Source of the DNA: CAYLJV01 sp964510375
Lineage (GTDB): Archaea > Hadarchaeota > Hadarchaeia > Hadarchaeales > JAGGTB01
Assembly: GCA_964510375.1 (NCBI GenBank)
Contig: CAZEBR010000001.1
Span: forward strand, 81,030-145,029
Direction: 5' to 3'
Length of the DNA stretch: 64,000 bases
Part shown: piece by piece, positions 7,553 to 17,575 of the stretch
Position numbering within the stretch: the first letter of the stretch is position 1
Layout of the letters: each line of letters starts with the position of its first letter
Notes under the pieces: model-generated
The model's input: only the letters and a program-made list of their open reading frames with translations
Database searches by the model: none
Told to the model about the DNA's origin: nothing
Translations under genes and position numbers: made by a program

Positions 7553-9442
7553 CTAGGAAATTTTTTCTTTTATTTTTTCCTCTAAAATGGCATGAACAGT
7601 TTTTCCGTCTGCTTTTCCTCCAACTTCCTGCATTGCCAATCCCATAAGAGCATCTATTGATTTTTCTCCTCTTTCTTCTATTAAATCTTCTTTATCTTCA
7701 ACTATTTCCGATATTATATCGGATATCTTTTTCTCATCCATCTTTTGTATTCCTAAATCTTCGATTGACTCTTTTACGGATGATCCCTTTCCAACCTCTT
7801 TTAGGATGTTAATCAGGGAGTCTTTCGGTATTTTATCTTCGGATATGAGCTTGAATAGTTTTTTTATCGAGGATTCGTTGATATTTTCCACTGGGATTCC
7901 TTCTCCCTTTAATTGGATCATCGTTTGTTCAAGGGTCGAAGCAACTAGGGTTGGATTCACATCGTATTCTTCTACAATTTCTTCGAATAATCCGGATTTA
8001 TTGGAAGTGCTCATTTGTTTGGCAAGGTCCTCGCTGAGCCCGAATTCTTTTAGGTATCTCTTTCTTTTCGCATCTGGCCTTTCCGGTAGTCCATCCTTTA
8101 TCTCTTCTATCTTGTCCTCCGAGATATTGGTCGGCGGAACGTCGGTTTCAACGTACATCCGCGCAGCTCCGGGGAGAGGTCTCATATACTGAGTGTCGCC
8201 ATCGGGCAAGGCTCTCCTAGTTTCTTCCGGAATACCCTCGAAGGCTTTGTTTGCTCTATTGATGACGGCTTCCAGTCCCTTCTCGGCCCTGTCTCTCTCG
8301 TCAGCAATCATGACTATTGCATCGTCCTTAGAAGTTTCTAGTTCGCTCTTTAGTTCTCTTATTTCACCCTCGGTAATTCCATAGTCCGGAAGTTCGTCCG
8401 TGTGGAAAAGGCCCCCAACCCCTCCGTAAACTTGTGCGTAATCCGACAACTCGGTTCCGAATCTTCTGTCGGGGGATAGTTCCTTTCCGAGAAGTCCCGC
8501 AAATCCCGAAAGCGTGACGGCATAGACGCCACCACCCTCAGATATAGTTTTTTTCAGAAGATTTGAGTCGGTATCGGAGAATATTTCGGTGACATCGTGG
8601 ATTTCTTTATTCGGTCTTTTTACATCTCTCTCTTCCAACTCTTCTTTTATCTCCAACAACTTTGCCTGCCTGCTTACCTCCCTCTCGATTACTGTTTTGA
8701 TAAGAGATAGTTCCTGAACTCCTTTGATTTCCTGTCTGGCTCCATCCTCGATCGAGACGTTAACGTCCTGACGGATAGTTCCGATTCCCCTTTTTACCTT
8801 TCCCGTCGCTCTGAGGATTTTACCGATTTTTTCCGCAGCTTTTGCAGTTTCTTCCGGACTGTTAAAATCGGGTGCCGTTGCGATTTCCAGTAGTGGAATA
8901 CCGAGTCGATCCAATCTGTATTTCACGAAATCGGACCCTTCGTCTATTTTTCTTGCGGCGTCTTCCTCAAGGCAGATTGTGGGTAGGCCTATCCTTTTTC
9001 CGTTTATTTCCATCTGTCCGTCCGTGGCTATCAGGATTGTCCGCTGGAACCCCGCCGTATTGCTCCCGTCGATTACCGTTTTTCTCATTACGTGGGCTTC
9101 GTCAATGGGAGTGGCATCAAGCAGCAGCGAAGCTTCCAAGGCAATATCCCTCGCCTCCTCGTTTACGGTATGTGGTGGCTCTTCGTCCAGTTCGACAAGG
9201 CAGACGTTGTCGGGATGGACTTCGTATTTGAATCTTTTGCTCTTTTCGGCTTCGGCGAGTGCCGCGCGGTCTATTTCCCCGAGCTCGCTTTCAGTCGGTC
9301 TAAGTTCCCTATTTACGGTTATTGAGGGATCCTCGTCCCGAAGTTCGGAAGGACAGTCACAGAATAGCTTGTGAGTGTCGAGTTCTTGGTGAATTTCAAA
9401 GCCGGCTTTCAAACCGAGTTCTTCGTAATCCAATTTCTCCAT
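7553..9442 (-). CDS. gatE: Glu-tRNA(Gln) amidotransferase subunit E
   Basis: GatE selects mischarged Glu-tRNA(Gln) and phosphorylates the glutamyl group so ammonia from GatD can convert it to Gln-tRNA(Gln). The 629 residues match the archaeal family. The N-terminus LGLKAGFEIHQELDTHKLFC and VELDEEPPHTVNEEA are typical, the AspRS-like insertion sits in the middle, and a YqeY-like helical tail closes the protein (about 530-629). It begins 3 nt after gatD ends, so the two are co-translated. Confidence 0.97.
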   Translation of the reverse strand: MEKLDYEELGLKAGFEIHQELDTHKLFCDCPSELRDEDPSITVNRELRPTESELGEIDRAALAEAEKSKRFKYEVHPDNVCLVELDEEPPHTVNEEARDIALEASLLLDATPIDEAHVMRKTVIDGSNTAGFQRTILIATDGQMEINGKRIGLPTICLEEDAARKIDEGSDFVKYRLDRLGIPLLEIATAPDFNSPEETAKAAEKIGKILRATGKVKRGIGTIRQDVNVSIEDGARQEIKGVQELSLIKTVIEREVSRQAKLLEIKEELEERDVKRPNKEIHDVTEIFSDTDSNLLKKTISEGGGVYAVTLSGFAGLLGKELSPDRRFGTELSDYAQVYGGVGGLFHTDELPDYGITEGEIRELKSELETSKDDAIVMIADERDRAEKGLEAVINRANKAFEGIPEETRRALPDGDTQYMRPLPGAARMYVETDVPPTNISEDKIEEIKDGLPERPDAKRKRYLKEFGLSEDLAKQMSTSNKSGLFEEIVEEYDVNPTLVASTLEQTMIQLKGEGIPVENINESSIKKLFKLISEDKIPKDSLINILKEVGKGSSVKESIEDLGIQKMDEKKISDIISEIVEDKEDLIEERGEKSIDALMGLAMQEVGGKADGKTVHAILEEKIKEKIS

Positions 9443-9444
9443 CT

Positions 9445-10788
9445 TCAGTCTTCCTCCGGTAAATTGCTCTTAAGATAGGTATCGGCTCGACTGCGGTCGG
9501 AAATCTCTCCGGCGAGGTTCTCTTTCATTAGGGATTCGACCTCATCGGGTTCTTGTGTTTTGTCGAGAACCCACATCATTTTCACGTAAGCGGTTTCGGG
9601 CAACATATCCTCCAGTGAAAATACCCCTTTGTCCAGCAAATCCCGACCCGTGGAGTAAACTCTCATGTTGGTCCTCCCCCATAGGCACTGAGAGGTCATG
9701 GCGACGGGAATATCTTCGTTTATTGCTTCTTCGATCCCGTCCTGCAAGGACTTTGGAGCGTGTCCTAATCCTGTGCCCTCCAAAACAATTCCTTTGTAAC
9801 CGTCCTCGATTAATTTCCTTATAATGTCAGATTGAATATTTGGATATACTTTGAGTAAAGCCACTTTTTCCTCGAATCCGTTTCTGAGTTTCAATTTTTC
9901 TTTTTCCTCTCCATCATTAATTTCCTCTCGGAATAGTTCTATCTCCCCTTTCCTGTTCACTCGTCCGATCGGGGTTTCATTGATAGTCTGGAAAGCGTCT
10001 CTCCGGCTGGTATGGCACTTTCTCACTTTTGTCCCCGGGTGAATTAGACAGAACTCGTCCTCGGTCGATCCGTGCATTACCGTGTAGACTCCCGAGAGAT
10101 TTGAAGACGCAGTGGATACGGCACCTATTAAGTTCAGTGCGGCGTCGCTGCTGGGCCGATCTGAAGACCTCTGAGATCCGACTAGGACGACAGGCTTGTT
10201 CAAGTTTTCAAGCATAAAACTGAGCGCGGAGGCCGTGTATCCCATGGTGTCGGTCCCGTGTGCTATCACGACACCTTCTGCATCATTCCTGAGTTCCTCC
10301 ACGGTTTTTTCTCCTATTTCCGACCAGAGCTCAGGAGTCATATTTTCGCTGAGAACGTTGCACGCGGTTTTTGCCCTGATATTTGCTATTTCGGCTATTT
10401 CCGGACTCATGTTGTAAATCTCGGCGGTAGAAAATGCGGGATGGACGGCTCCAGTTCTGTAATCAATTTTGGAAGCTACGGTCCCTCCTGTTCCTATGAT
10501 GGTAACATCGGGCTTGTCGGGATCGGGTTCCACCTCTACGGGCGTTTTTCCCATCTCTGGCTCTTTTCCTTCCTTTATCTTTTCTATTCGTGTTTCTTCA
10601 GAAACCTGCAGACCGACATTGTAACCGTTGTCCAGTTTTAGTACTATGTGGTCGGGTTCCCTCCCCTCAGTTCTGGGCATGAGTAACCCTTCGAAAGTTT
10701 GTTCCTTTTTTTCGACCCTGACTCTGTCTCCTATCTCGGCTTTTGCTGATTTAATCAGGCCTTCAGCTTTGCCTTGATAGCTATTCAT
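9445..10788 (-). CDS. gatD: Glu-tRNA(Gln) amidotransferase subunit D
   Basis: GatD is the asparaginase-like glutaminase half of the archaeal transamidosome. After an N-terminal SH3-like domain (about 15-85) the AnsA-type fold shows TIIGTGGTVASKIDYRTGAV, AHGTDTMGYTASALSF and the Lys-bearing GSQRSSDRPSSDAALNL. I chose the ATG at 10788, giving MNSYQGKAEGL. A TTG four codons earlier is possible, and neither has a good ribosome site, so the message may be nearly leaderless. The operon order gatD-gatE is conserved in archaea. Confidence 0.96.
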   Translation of the reverse strand: MNSYQGKAEGLIKSAKAEIGDRVRVEKKEQTFEGLLMPRTEGREPDHIVLKLDNGYNVGLQVSEETRIEKIKEGKEPEMGKTPVEVEPDPDKPDVTIIGTGGTVASKIDYRTGAVHPAFSTAEIYNMSPEIAEIANIRAKTACNVLSENMTPELWSEIGEKTVEELRNDAEGVVIAHGTDTMGYTASALSFMLENLNKPVVLVGSQRSSDRPSSDAALNLIGAVSTASSNLSGVYTVMHGSTEDEFCLIHPGTKVRKCHTSRRDAFQTINETPIGRVNRKGEIELFREEINDGEEKEKLKLRNGFEEKVALLKVYPNIQSDIIRKLIEDGYKGIVLEGTGLGHAPKSLQDGIEEAINEDIPVAMTSQCLWGRTNMRVYSTGRDLLDKGVFSLEDMLPETAYVKMMWVLDKTQEPDEVESLMKENLAGEISDRSRADTYLKSNLPEED

Positions 10789-10854
10789 GTGAATGACCAA
10801 TTGGCAATAGTGCTGGTCCGATTTAAAATTTCATATCGGAAAGAAAAAGGGGAT

Positions 10855-12807
10855 TCATGCCATTTGGTTGGGGGATACGTAGTCTCCGTATTTCTCTCTG
10901 GCTTCTTCTAACCGTTGTTCCTGTTTTTCAAGCTCTTCGAAGAGTTCCTTGGGGGGATTCTCAACTTTTTCTCTGTAAATTTTCCTTATCCGCTCGATTT
11001 TAGCTAGGTGTTCCGGTATTCTTAGGGTGAACTGTTCTTCGTATTCCTTTCTGGTGTACTCTTTGTCCAGAACTTCGGAAAACAATCGTTTTAAGTCCTC
11101 GTACTTCGGGATGTAACCGGTAGGAGTTTTAATTGCTTTCACGTCTCGGTTGGCTCGAAGATCCATCCACTTGAGCCAGACCTTTTTGTCATGCATATCG
11201 TTCAGGTATTCACCGCACTCGTCTTTGAGGAAATAGTTCGCCGAAAATATCGAGGGTCTTTCATCCAGTTTTTTTCCGAATCTTAGTTGATGAGCGATGT
11301 AATCTCCGATCGGTATCGATAGGAAGTCCAGATTTGACATCGGATTAAATCTCCTCTCTCCGGACTTGCCGAGGGTCGCCGACGTGGTTTCTGATTCGAG
11401 GGTGGCCCCTTTGGTAAGGATACCGTGTTTCCAGTTGAATGCTTCTTCTATCGGGACACAGGTGTCGGAATCTCTACCCCCATAGATTATACCGTCAAGT
11501 GAAACCCCTTCAGTATTTTCGAGATTTGGGTCTGCGTTCTCCAAATCCGATATTCTCAGCGTGTATCTCGCGTTCCTGTGGGAGGGGTCGATCAGGTTTC
11601 CGTCCGAATCTCTCTTGCCCTTCCACCACTTGCCCGAGTGGTTGATTCCCTCCTCCGGAGTTTCTTGTCCCATCCCCATCCAGTACGGTTTGCCATCATT
11701 TACCAAAACGTTGGAGAAGATTACCTCTCCGGGCGTGGTGACGGAATTCCATATTAATGGATCGTCCTCCGGGTTTACGTCTCTTATGATTCCAAAAATT
11801 CCGTTTTCCGGATTAGCTGCTCTTACCTCCCCATCTATTTCCCGAAGATATGCAATATCATCACCAATCAGATTTTCATCCTTAATCATCGAGGTGGAAG
11901 TTTTTCCGCATCCAGAGGGATATGCTCCGGTAAAGTAAGAGGTTCTTCCCTTGGGACCGTTTACTCCCATTATAAACATGTGTTCGGTCAACCAGCCCTC
12001 TTCATATCCTTTTTTAATCGCCAATCTCATGGCTAGTTTTTTTGCGCCGATGGTGTTTCCACCGTATTGAGTATTTGTAGAATATACTACGTTTGAGTCA
12101 AGATCCGTGTAAACTCTTCTCTTGTCGATCTCTTTCGAAACGCCATCTTCAAGGGTCCCGGCTGAGTGCACGAATTTAAAAAAGTCTTCCTTCCTATCAA
12201 AATTTCTTCTTTTGAAGAGGTCATATCCATCCCTATAGAGTATATCTTCGGAGTGAGCAACATATGTGGAGTCCGTGATTTGAAGCACTGGCATCGAGAA
12301 TGGGGATTTTTTCGGACCGAGACAGAAGAAGCATATGTAAGCTTCCTTTCCTTCCATGATGTTTTTTAAGTATCCGTGGACCTCTTCCAGACCTTTTTCT
12401 CGGTCTATGCTATTGAACTGAGGACCTATTTCTTCTTGGGGTGATGTGAGGAATTTTGTATTTCCTTTATCCCTAGCTTGATCGTTATATCCATCATAAT
12501 GGACGGTATGTCCTTCCATTTCCAGAGGTTTCTCTTCTGCCTTTTCGATGGATCTATTTCTGATGTATTTCGCATCCTCGTCGCTATTAGCCCTGACAAA
12601 AGCGGAGTCCGGGTTGCAGAGCTTGAGGTATTTTGCAACAAATTCAGTTACGGCCGGGTTGTTTAACTTAACTAGTTTTTGATATCCCTCTTCTCCGCAT
12701 TTCTCCTTTAGTACTTTTTCTTTGTCGGCAACTCTGGGTAGAAACTCTTCTGCTTTCATTTCAGGGGCCGTGCCTTCTGTTTTCTTTCGGGTTAACTTTT
12801 CACTCAT
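10855..12807 (-). CDS. pckG: Phosphoenolpyruvate carboxykinase (GTP)
   Basis: Converts oxaloacetate and GTP to PEP, the entry step of gluconeogenesis. 650 residues with the GTP-PEPCK P-loop AYPSGCGKTSTSMI, the metal/base region GDDIAYL, and CFFCLGPKKSPFS. The protein feeds the same route as the FBP aldolase/phosphatase at 15047-16135 and PGI at 60898-61626. It is transcribed divergently from an Lrp regulator only 65 bp away, which makes autoregulated Lrp control of pckG a reasonable guess. Confidence 0.96.
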   Translation of the reverse strand: MSEKLTRKKTEGTAPEMKAEEFLPRVADKEKVLKEKCGEEGYQKLVKLNNPAVTEFVAKYLKLCNPDSAFVRANSDEDAKYIRNRSIEKAEEKPLEMEGHTVHYDGYNDQARDKGNTKFLTSPQEEIGPQFNSIDREKGLEEVHGYLKNIMEGKEAYICFFCLGPKKSPFSMPVLQITDSTYVAHSEDILYRDGYDLFKRRNFDRKEDFFKFVHSAGTLEDGVSKEIDKRRVYTDLDSNVVYSTNTQYGGNTIGAKKLAMRLAIKKGYEEGWLTEHMFIMGVNGPKGRTSYFTGAYPSGCGKTSTSMIKDENLIGDDIAYLREIDGEVRAANPENGIFGIIRDVNPEDDPLIWNSVTTPGEVIFSNVLVNDGKPYWMGMGQETPEEGINHSGKWWKGKRDSDGNLIDPSHRNARYTLRISDLENADPNLENTEGVSLDGIIYGGRDSDTCVPIEEAFNWKHGILTKGATLESETTSATLGKSGERRFNPMSNLDFLSIPIGDYIAHQLRFGKKLDERPSIFSANYFLKDECGEYLNDMHDKKVWLKWMDLRANRDVKAIKTPTGYIPKYEDLKRLFSEVLDKEYTRKEYEEQFTLRIPEHLAKIERIRKIYREKVENPPKELFEELEKQEQRLEEAREKYGDYVSPNQMA

Positions 12808-12839
12808 TTTCTATCCTTCTTTTTCCCTAAATGGTAAGG

Positions 12840-12846
12840 TTTATAA
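12840..12846 (+). promoter_or_regulatory. TATA box of second Lrp gene
   Basis: TTTATAA centred at 12843 places the transcription start near 12869, so the message is leaderless or nearly so and the start codon is one of the ATGs at 12864 or 12873. Confidence 0.55.
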
Positions 12847-12872
12847 GGTTTTCTGTTAACAAAATGTTAAGC

Positions 12873-13355
12873 ATGAAGGAACTTGATAAGAAGATAATTT
12901 ATCAACTTTTGAAGAATGCGGATCAACCTATAGTGGAGATCGCAGAGAAGGTAGGAGCATCCAGACAGACTGTTTCGAAGAAGATTAACAAGTTCAAGGA
13001 TGACGGCGTGATAAAAGGAATCACCGCCAAACTCGACCCTGAAAAGTTCGGTTTGTCCGTCAGGGCTTACGTTTTTCTTCAGGAGGAACCCGAGGATGAA
13101 ATTAGAAAGGAGAACGAGGATAAAATCAACGAATTTCCTCAGGTTTCGAAATTCTTCCGGCTTTTTGGAAGATACAGTGGAGTGCTGGAGGTCTGGAGCG
13201 AAGATAGGGACGAATTGACTTCTTTAGTAAAAGAAATTCACGAGCTGGATGGGGTAAAGGAGACGGAAACTTTCCTTATCCATAGTACGGTTAAAGAGGA
13301 ACCGGAAGTACCGTTTTTTAATGAGTTGGAGATTGGTCAGGAATCAAATCTTTAA
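12873..13355 (+). CDS. Lrp/AsnC family transcriptional regulator
   Basis: About 160 residues: a winged helix-turn-helix beginning MKELDKKIIYQLLKNADQP and continuing EIAEKVGASRQTVSKKINKF, then a RAM-like domain (about 65-145, with FRLFGRYSGVLEVWSEDRDE). The start is set from the TATA box; the ATG at 12864 is an equal alternative. The first ATG at 12831 precedes the TATA box and is rejected. It diverges from pckG and its last 38 bases overlap the end of elp3 on the other strand. Confidence 0.88.
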   Translation: MKELDKKIIYQLLKNADQPIVEIAEKVGASRQTVSKKINKFKDDGVIKGITAKLDPEKFGLSVRAYVFLQEEPEDEIRKENEDKINEFPQVSKFFRLFGRYSGVLEVWSEDRDELTSLVKEIHELDGVKETETFLIHSTVKEEPEVPFFNELEIGQESNL

Positions 13356-14943
13356 CCATGTAGGGGCCTTCCAACCTGTAATCGAACTTTCTATAATACG
13401 GTCTGGTTCCGACACCGGATAGTATGGATATTTTTTTACAGTCGTATTTCTCTCGGGCGATTTTTTCTCCTTCCTCAAGCATCTTCCTGCCAAGCCCCTC
13501 GTGTTGCCATCCCAGTTTTGATGAATCTCCCCCCACGGAAACAAGTTCTCCAAACACGTAGAGCATCCTAACTAGGGCAGTTTCCTCGTCTATCTCTGGT
13601 CGATGTGGATTTGGTGAGGGTATTCTCAGCCTTAGGTGACCAAATATTACGTCTTTCTCCAGGTCTTCGATGGAGATAAAGATTTCTTTTCCTCCCGAAG
13701 CGTCGTACTCTTGAGTTAGAAGCTCTGCATTTTCCAAAGCCGGTTCTATACCCTCCTTTAACATTCGATGTCCCACTTCCCGACATCGGATGCAACTGCA
13801 TTTTTCTCCCTTTTCTTCCAGCCTGTTTTGAACGATGCTTCTGAAGTTTCCCTTCCAGACTCCGGCCTCGATTAGGTCGGACGGAATGTCCCGCTGAATT
13901 CTTTGGATTCTTACCCATTTCGGCACCCTCTTTTTCATTTCGCTCACTAGTTCCACCGCTTCTTCTCCTTCCAATGGTTCGAACTCTCCTCGTTTCCAGA
14001 TATCGTACAGCTCGGTATCTTCAGTTACTAGGCAGGGGTAGATTTTCAGCATGTCCGGCCTGAATCTCGAATCGTCAAAAATGGTTTCGAAAGCTTTGAG
14101 ATCCCTTTCCCGATCGGAACCCGGAAGTCCAGGCATCATATGATACACTATTGCGAGTCCCGAGTCCTTCGCCTGTTGAGTTGCCTCGACGACATCCTCT
14201 ACGGTATGTTCTCGCTTTACAAGGTCGTATATGTCCTGATATACGGTCTGAACTCCGATTTCTACTCTAGTACCGCCATAATCGAGAATTTTATCTATGT
14301 GATCGCGTTTGCAGTAATCCGGTCGAGTCTCGAAAGTTATCCCGATAATCTTGGTGTCTGAAGTTTCCGCTTTTTCTTTCGCAGTCTTCAAGTCGGTGGT
14401 GTTGTTATTTGCGATCGTGTCTATACATGAGTGGACGAATTTTTTCTGATACTCTGGTGGCTGGTTTAGAAAGGTCCCCCCAAATACGATCAGTTCGACT
14501 TTGTCGACCTCGTGACCTATGGCCTCAAGCTGTGTCTTTCTGGCTTCTACCTGCTCTACGGGGTCGTAGTTTGCCTGTTTCGCCCTCGCCGATGCGGGTT
14601 CTTCCCCGGTGTAGCTTTGCGGAGTTTCCCAGTCCGGGCCGCCGGGACAGTAAATACACGGTTCGTCCTTCGGACAGGAGTGGGGCTTTGGCATTACGGT
14701 GATCACCGATACTCCTGAAATCGATCTCACGGGCTTCCTTCTCAAGAGTGGCAATACTTTTTCCTCTTCTCCTTCTTCGGCAAGTTCGAGAATCTCGGCA
14801 TTGCTGGGAACTTTTGATAGGTTATGTTTCTTGCTCGTTTTTCTTTTGATTTTTTCCAATTCTTTTTTGTCCGAGATCTTTCCGGATTTTATTTTTTCTA
14901 GTATCTCTCTCCGAGCTTTTTTGGATAAGGGACTCATTTTCAT
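13318..14943 (-). CDS. elp3: Elp3, tRNA uridine(34) acetyltransferase (radical SAM/GNAT)
   Basis: Stand-alone archaeal Elongator catalytic subunit that makes carboxymethyl-type modifications at wobble uridine 34. The order is N-terminal tRNA-binding helices, a radical SAM domain with the cysteine cluster in HSCPKDEPCIYCPGGP (about 93-108), VFGGTFLNQPPEYQKKFV, then a C-terminal GNAT domain (about 400-540, GWQHEGLGRKMLEEGEKIA). ATG starts at 14943 and 14937 are both possible. Its 3' end overlaps the convergent Lrp gene. Confidence 0.96.
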   Translation of the reverse strand: MKMSPLSKKARREILEKIKSGKISDKKELEKIKRKTSKKHNLSKVPSNAEILELAEEGEEEKVLPLLRRKPVRSISGVSVITVMPKPHSCPKDEPCIYCPGGPDWETPQSYTGEEPASARAKQANYDPVEQVEARKTQLEAIGHEVDKVELIVFGGTFLNQPPEYQKKFVHSCIDTIANNNTTDLKTAKEKAETSDTKIIGITFETRPDYCKRDHIDKILDYGGTRVEIGVQTVYQDIYDLVKREHTVEDVVEATQQAKDSGLAIVYHMMPGLPGSDRERDLKAFETIFDDSRFRPDMLKIYPCLVTEDTELYDIWKRGEFEPLEGEEAVELVSEMKKRVPKWVRIQRIQRDIPSDLIEAGVWKGNFRSIVQNRLEEKGEKCSCIRCREVGHRMLKEGIEPALENAELLTQEYDASGGKEIFISIEDLEKDVIFGHLRLRIPSPNPHRPEIDEETALVRMLYVFGELVSVGGDSSKLGWQHEGLGRKMLEEGEKIAREKYDCKKISILSGVGTRPYYRKFDYRLEGPYMVKDLIPDQSPTH

Positions 14944-15046
14944 CACTCGTTTTATGACTAAAGTTTAGTTTGCAAGTTAAAGCATCTTGTTCGAATAACG
15001 GCTGATTATAAATAAAAAAGAAAGGTGAGAAATTGAGGATTGTTAG

Positions 15047-16135
15047 TTATTTATCTATCGGTTCCCACCTGTCTTCTAGTCTGTCCAGAACTTCACCTAT
15101 AGTAGTGTACTCCATTTCTTCAGAGGGAAGTCTATGAGGTTCGAACGGACCGTTTCTCCGCATGTCGTCTGCCATCTGTGATGCTTTTTCTCTGGCGCGG
15201 TCGAACGCTGGATCGTCAAATAAATCCTGTGGTCCTATAAGTTTTCCATCGGAAATTTGGAATCCAGCGGCAATGACGCGGGGCGGTCCATCAAATCTGG
15301 TTGCTTTTGCGTTGTCAAAGGACACCGGCATCAATGGTGCGTTATGGGAACCCCTCATCCACCCTCCGACTAAATGGGGATTCGAAAAGGGTTCTAAAAT
15401 TTCCCCTACTGCGGGAAAACCATGCTGGGCTCTGATGATACAGACCGGATCGTCCTTCCCGACGTATTCCCCGGCTATTTGATTCAATCGTTCCGTAGAA
15501 GACGCCGAAATTTTAGTATCGTCCTTCCAAATTCTGTTGATGCAGTATCTCCCGATCGTTCCTATAAGCGCTAGGAGGTCATAGCTTTCCTCGGGCGTCT
15601 TAAGGGTTATTTTCCTTCCCTCTTCCACGTCGTGTACCTCAAACTTGAATCCCTCGCTCATCGAGGGACTAATCACTAGACCGGGGGTATTGAAGGGATC
15701 AGCGAAGATTTTGTACAGCGGGAGATTCCACGCGCCGGGTTCGGTCTTGTCCCCCATGAGTATTACCATGGGATCCGATTCACGTTCTTCAAATTCTATT
15801 TCTGCGCTTCCCGGTCCGGCACCTTTTACGTTTCCCGAAAAAGCATCCGCTAGTAAGTCTTGACCCGCCCCGTATAATTTCATTTCTTTTGCTACTTCGG
15901 TGCATTCTTCGAATACATCCCAAGCTAGTTTATGTATCTCTTCCGAATCTTCGCCTTCGCGGTGGGTCATAAGGAGCTCTAGATCGTCTCCGCAATGAGT
16001 GACCCAATGATCCACGAGAAGGTCCGAGTCTTTCAACATCTGTTCCGCTTGTTCCATCAGTTTGGGGTGGGTGTTTGCGTGTCCTGGACATCCACCTACA
16101 TCTGCCTTTATAATGGAAACGGTTATTTTCGACAT
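15047..16135 (-). CDS. fbp: Fructose-1,6-bisphosphate aldolase/phosphatase (type V)
   Basis: Bifunctional archaeal enzyme that condenses DHAP and glyceraldehyde-3-phosphate and then dephosphorylates the product to fructose-6-phosphate, driving gluconeogenesis one way. 362 residues, normal length. The N-terminus SIIKADVGGCPGHANTHP, VTHCGDDLELLMTH and MVILMGDKTEPGAWNLP hold the metal ligands. The Schiff-base and acid/base residues lie in EYVGKDDP, with Tyr, Lys and Asp all conserved. It diverges from treT. Confidence 0.97.
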   Translation of the reverse strand: MSKITVSIIKADVGGCPGHANTHPKLMEQAEQMLKDSDLLVDHWVTHCGDDLELLMTHREGEDSEEIHKLAWDVFEECTEVAKEMKLYGAGQDLLADAFSGNVKGAGPGSAEIEFEERESDPMVILMGDKTEPGAWNLPLYKIFADPFNTPGLVISPSMSEGFKFEVHDVEEGRKITLKTPEESYDLLALIGTIGRYCINRIWKDDTKISASSTERLNQIAGEYVGKDDPVCIIRAQHGFPAVGEILEPFSNPHLVGGWMRGSHNAPLMPVSFDNAKATRFDGPPRVIAAGFQISDGKLIGPQDLFDDPAFDRAREKASQMADDMRRNGPFEPHRLPSEEMEYTTIGEVLDRLEDRWEPIDK

Positions 16136-16324
16136 TTTTCCATCACTTCCTATTATCTCGAATCTTTAAAAGTCTGTTTTCAGGATTTTTCTCATTTCAT
16201 AGTGTCTGTTGACTATCTACGGAAGTATAATGGAGCATTCCATAAGTACTGTATCTACTCTGGAGCCATTTGAGCGAGCAAAAGATTTTTATTTAAAACT
16301 TTTTAAGCGAAAGAGGTGACTACA

Positions 16325-17536
16325 ATGGGAAAAAGGCTCGTGGACTACCGGGACTTCGTTGGGGAATCAAAAATATCCAAGATATACAGGAAGGGGAGCA
16401 AGCTATCCAAGTACCATATTCTACATATAAATTCCACTTATTATGGGGGAGGGGTAGCCGAGATTCTGCGAAACATGACCCTGCTTTTGAACGAGATAGG
16501 TGTCGATGTCGGGTGGCGAGCCGTTATTGGAAATCAAGATTTCTTTAGGGTGACCAAGGAGTTCCATAACGCATTACAGGGTGACGACAGTATTGATCTA
16601 ACTGAATTTAAAAAGAAGGTTTATGAGGAGGTCAACGAGGATTTTGCTTCTTTTACTCACGTTGACCATGACTTAGTGATCGTTCACGATCCTCAACCTC
16701 TATCGCTGATTACCTTTTATAGAAAGCATCAGCCCTGGATTTGGAGATGCCACATAGACCTTTCGCAGCCGAATGGAGGGGTTTGGGAGTATTTGAAATC
16801 TTTTGCTTTGGCTTATGATCAGACCATTTTCCATATGGACGAGTTCGCTTCGAGCGGATTTACCAACGATTACAAAATTATCAGGCCGTCTATTGATCCT
16901 CTGACGACGAAGAATCAAGATATCGATGAAGAGACGATAGAGAAGTATCTAAGCAAGATTGGAGTGGATTCCTCCAGACCTATAATTTCGCAAATTTCGA
17001 GATTTGACAAATGGAAGGATCCCAAGGGGGTAATAGAGGTCTATAAGAGAGTTAAAGAGGAGATGGACTGTCAACTCGTTCTGCTCGGGTCGATGGCGAC
17101 CGATGATCCCGAAGGACAAGAGATATACGATGAGGTAACTAGGCTGACGGATGACCTTGACGACGTTAGAATCGTAGTCGATGCTAGGGATATAACCGTA
17201 AATGCCGTTCAAAGGGCCTCGGACGTGGTTTTGCAGAAGTCACTGAGGGAGGGATTTGCATTGACGGTTTCGGAGGCACTGTGGAAGGAAACTCCGGTGG
17301 TGGGCTCCGATAGGGGTGGAATACCCACGCAAATCGTCGACGGGGAAAATGGTTACTTGGTAGATCCCGAAGATTACGACGAGGTAGCTAAAAAGGTATT
17401 GGATATCCTTTCCGATGAAAATCTCCGCGAAGAGATGGGCAAAAAAGGTCGGGAGAGGGTAAGGAAGAAGTTTCTTATTACCCGCCACATAGAGGACTGG
17501 ATAGATTTGTGGTTGGACTTTCTAGGTACCAGATAA
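16325..17536 (+). CDS. treT: Trehalose glycosyltransferring synthase (GT4)
   Basis: TreT makes trehalose reversibly from a nucleotide-sugar (ADP- or UDP-glucose) and glucose. 403 residues with the TreT N-terminal HINSTYYGGGVAEILRNM, VIHDPQPLSLI-type motif (here VHDPQPLSLITFY), RCHIDLSQPN, and the GT4 donor site SLREGFALTVSEALWKE followed by DRGGIPTQIVDGENGYLV. The ATG at 16325 has GAGGTGA seven bases before it. Trehalose would serve as compatible solute or carbon store, fitting a saline habitat (inference). Confidence 0.88.
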   Translation: MGKRLVDYRDFVGESKISKIYRKGSKLSKYHILHINSTYYGGGVAEILRNMTLLLNEIGVDVGWRAVIGNQDFFRVTKEFHNALQGDDSIDLTEFKKKVYEEVNEDFASFTHVDHDLVIVHDPQPLSLITFYRKHQPWIWRCHIDLSQPNGGVWEYLKSFALAYDQTIFHMDEFASSGFTNDYKIIRPSIDPLTTKNQDIDEETIEKYLSKIGVDSSRPIISQISRFDKWKDPKGVIEVYKRVKEEMDCQLVLLGSMATDDPEGQEIYDEVTRLTDDLDDVRIVVDARDITVNAVQRASDVVLQKSLREGFALTVSEALWKETPVVGSDRGGIPTQIVDGENGYLVDPEDYDEVAKKVLDILSDENLREEMGKKGRERVRKKFLITRHIEDWIDLWLDFLGTR

Positions 17537-17575
17537 AATTATCCATGTCACTTTTGTGATAGTGGTCGGACCAGT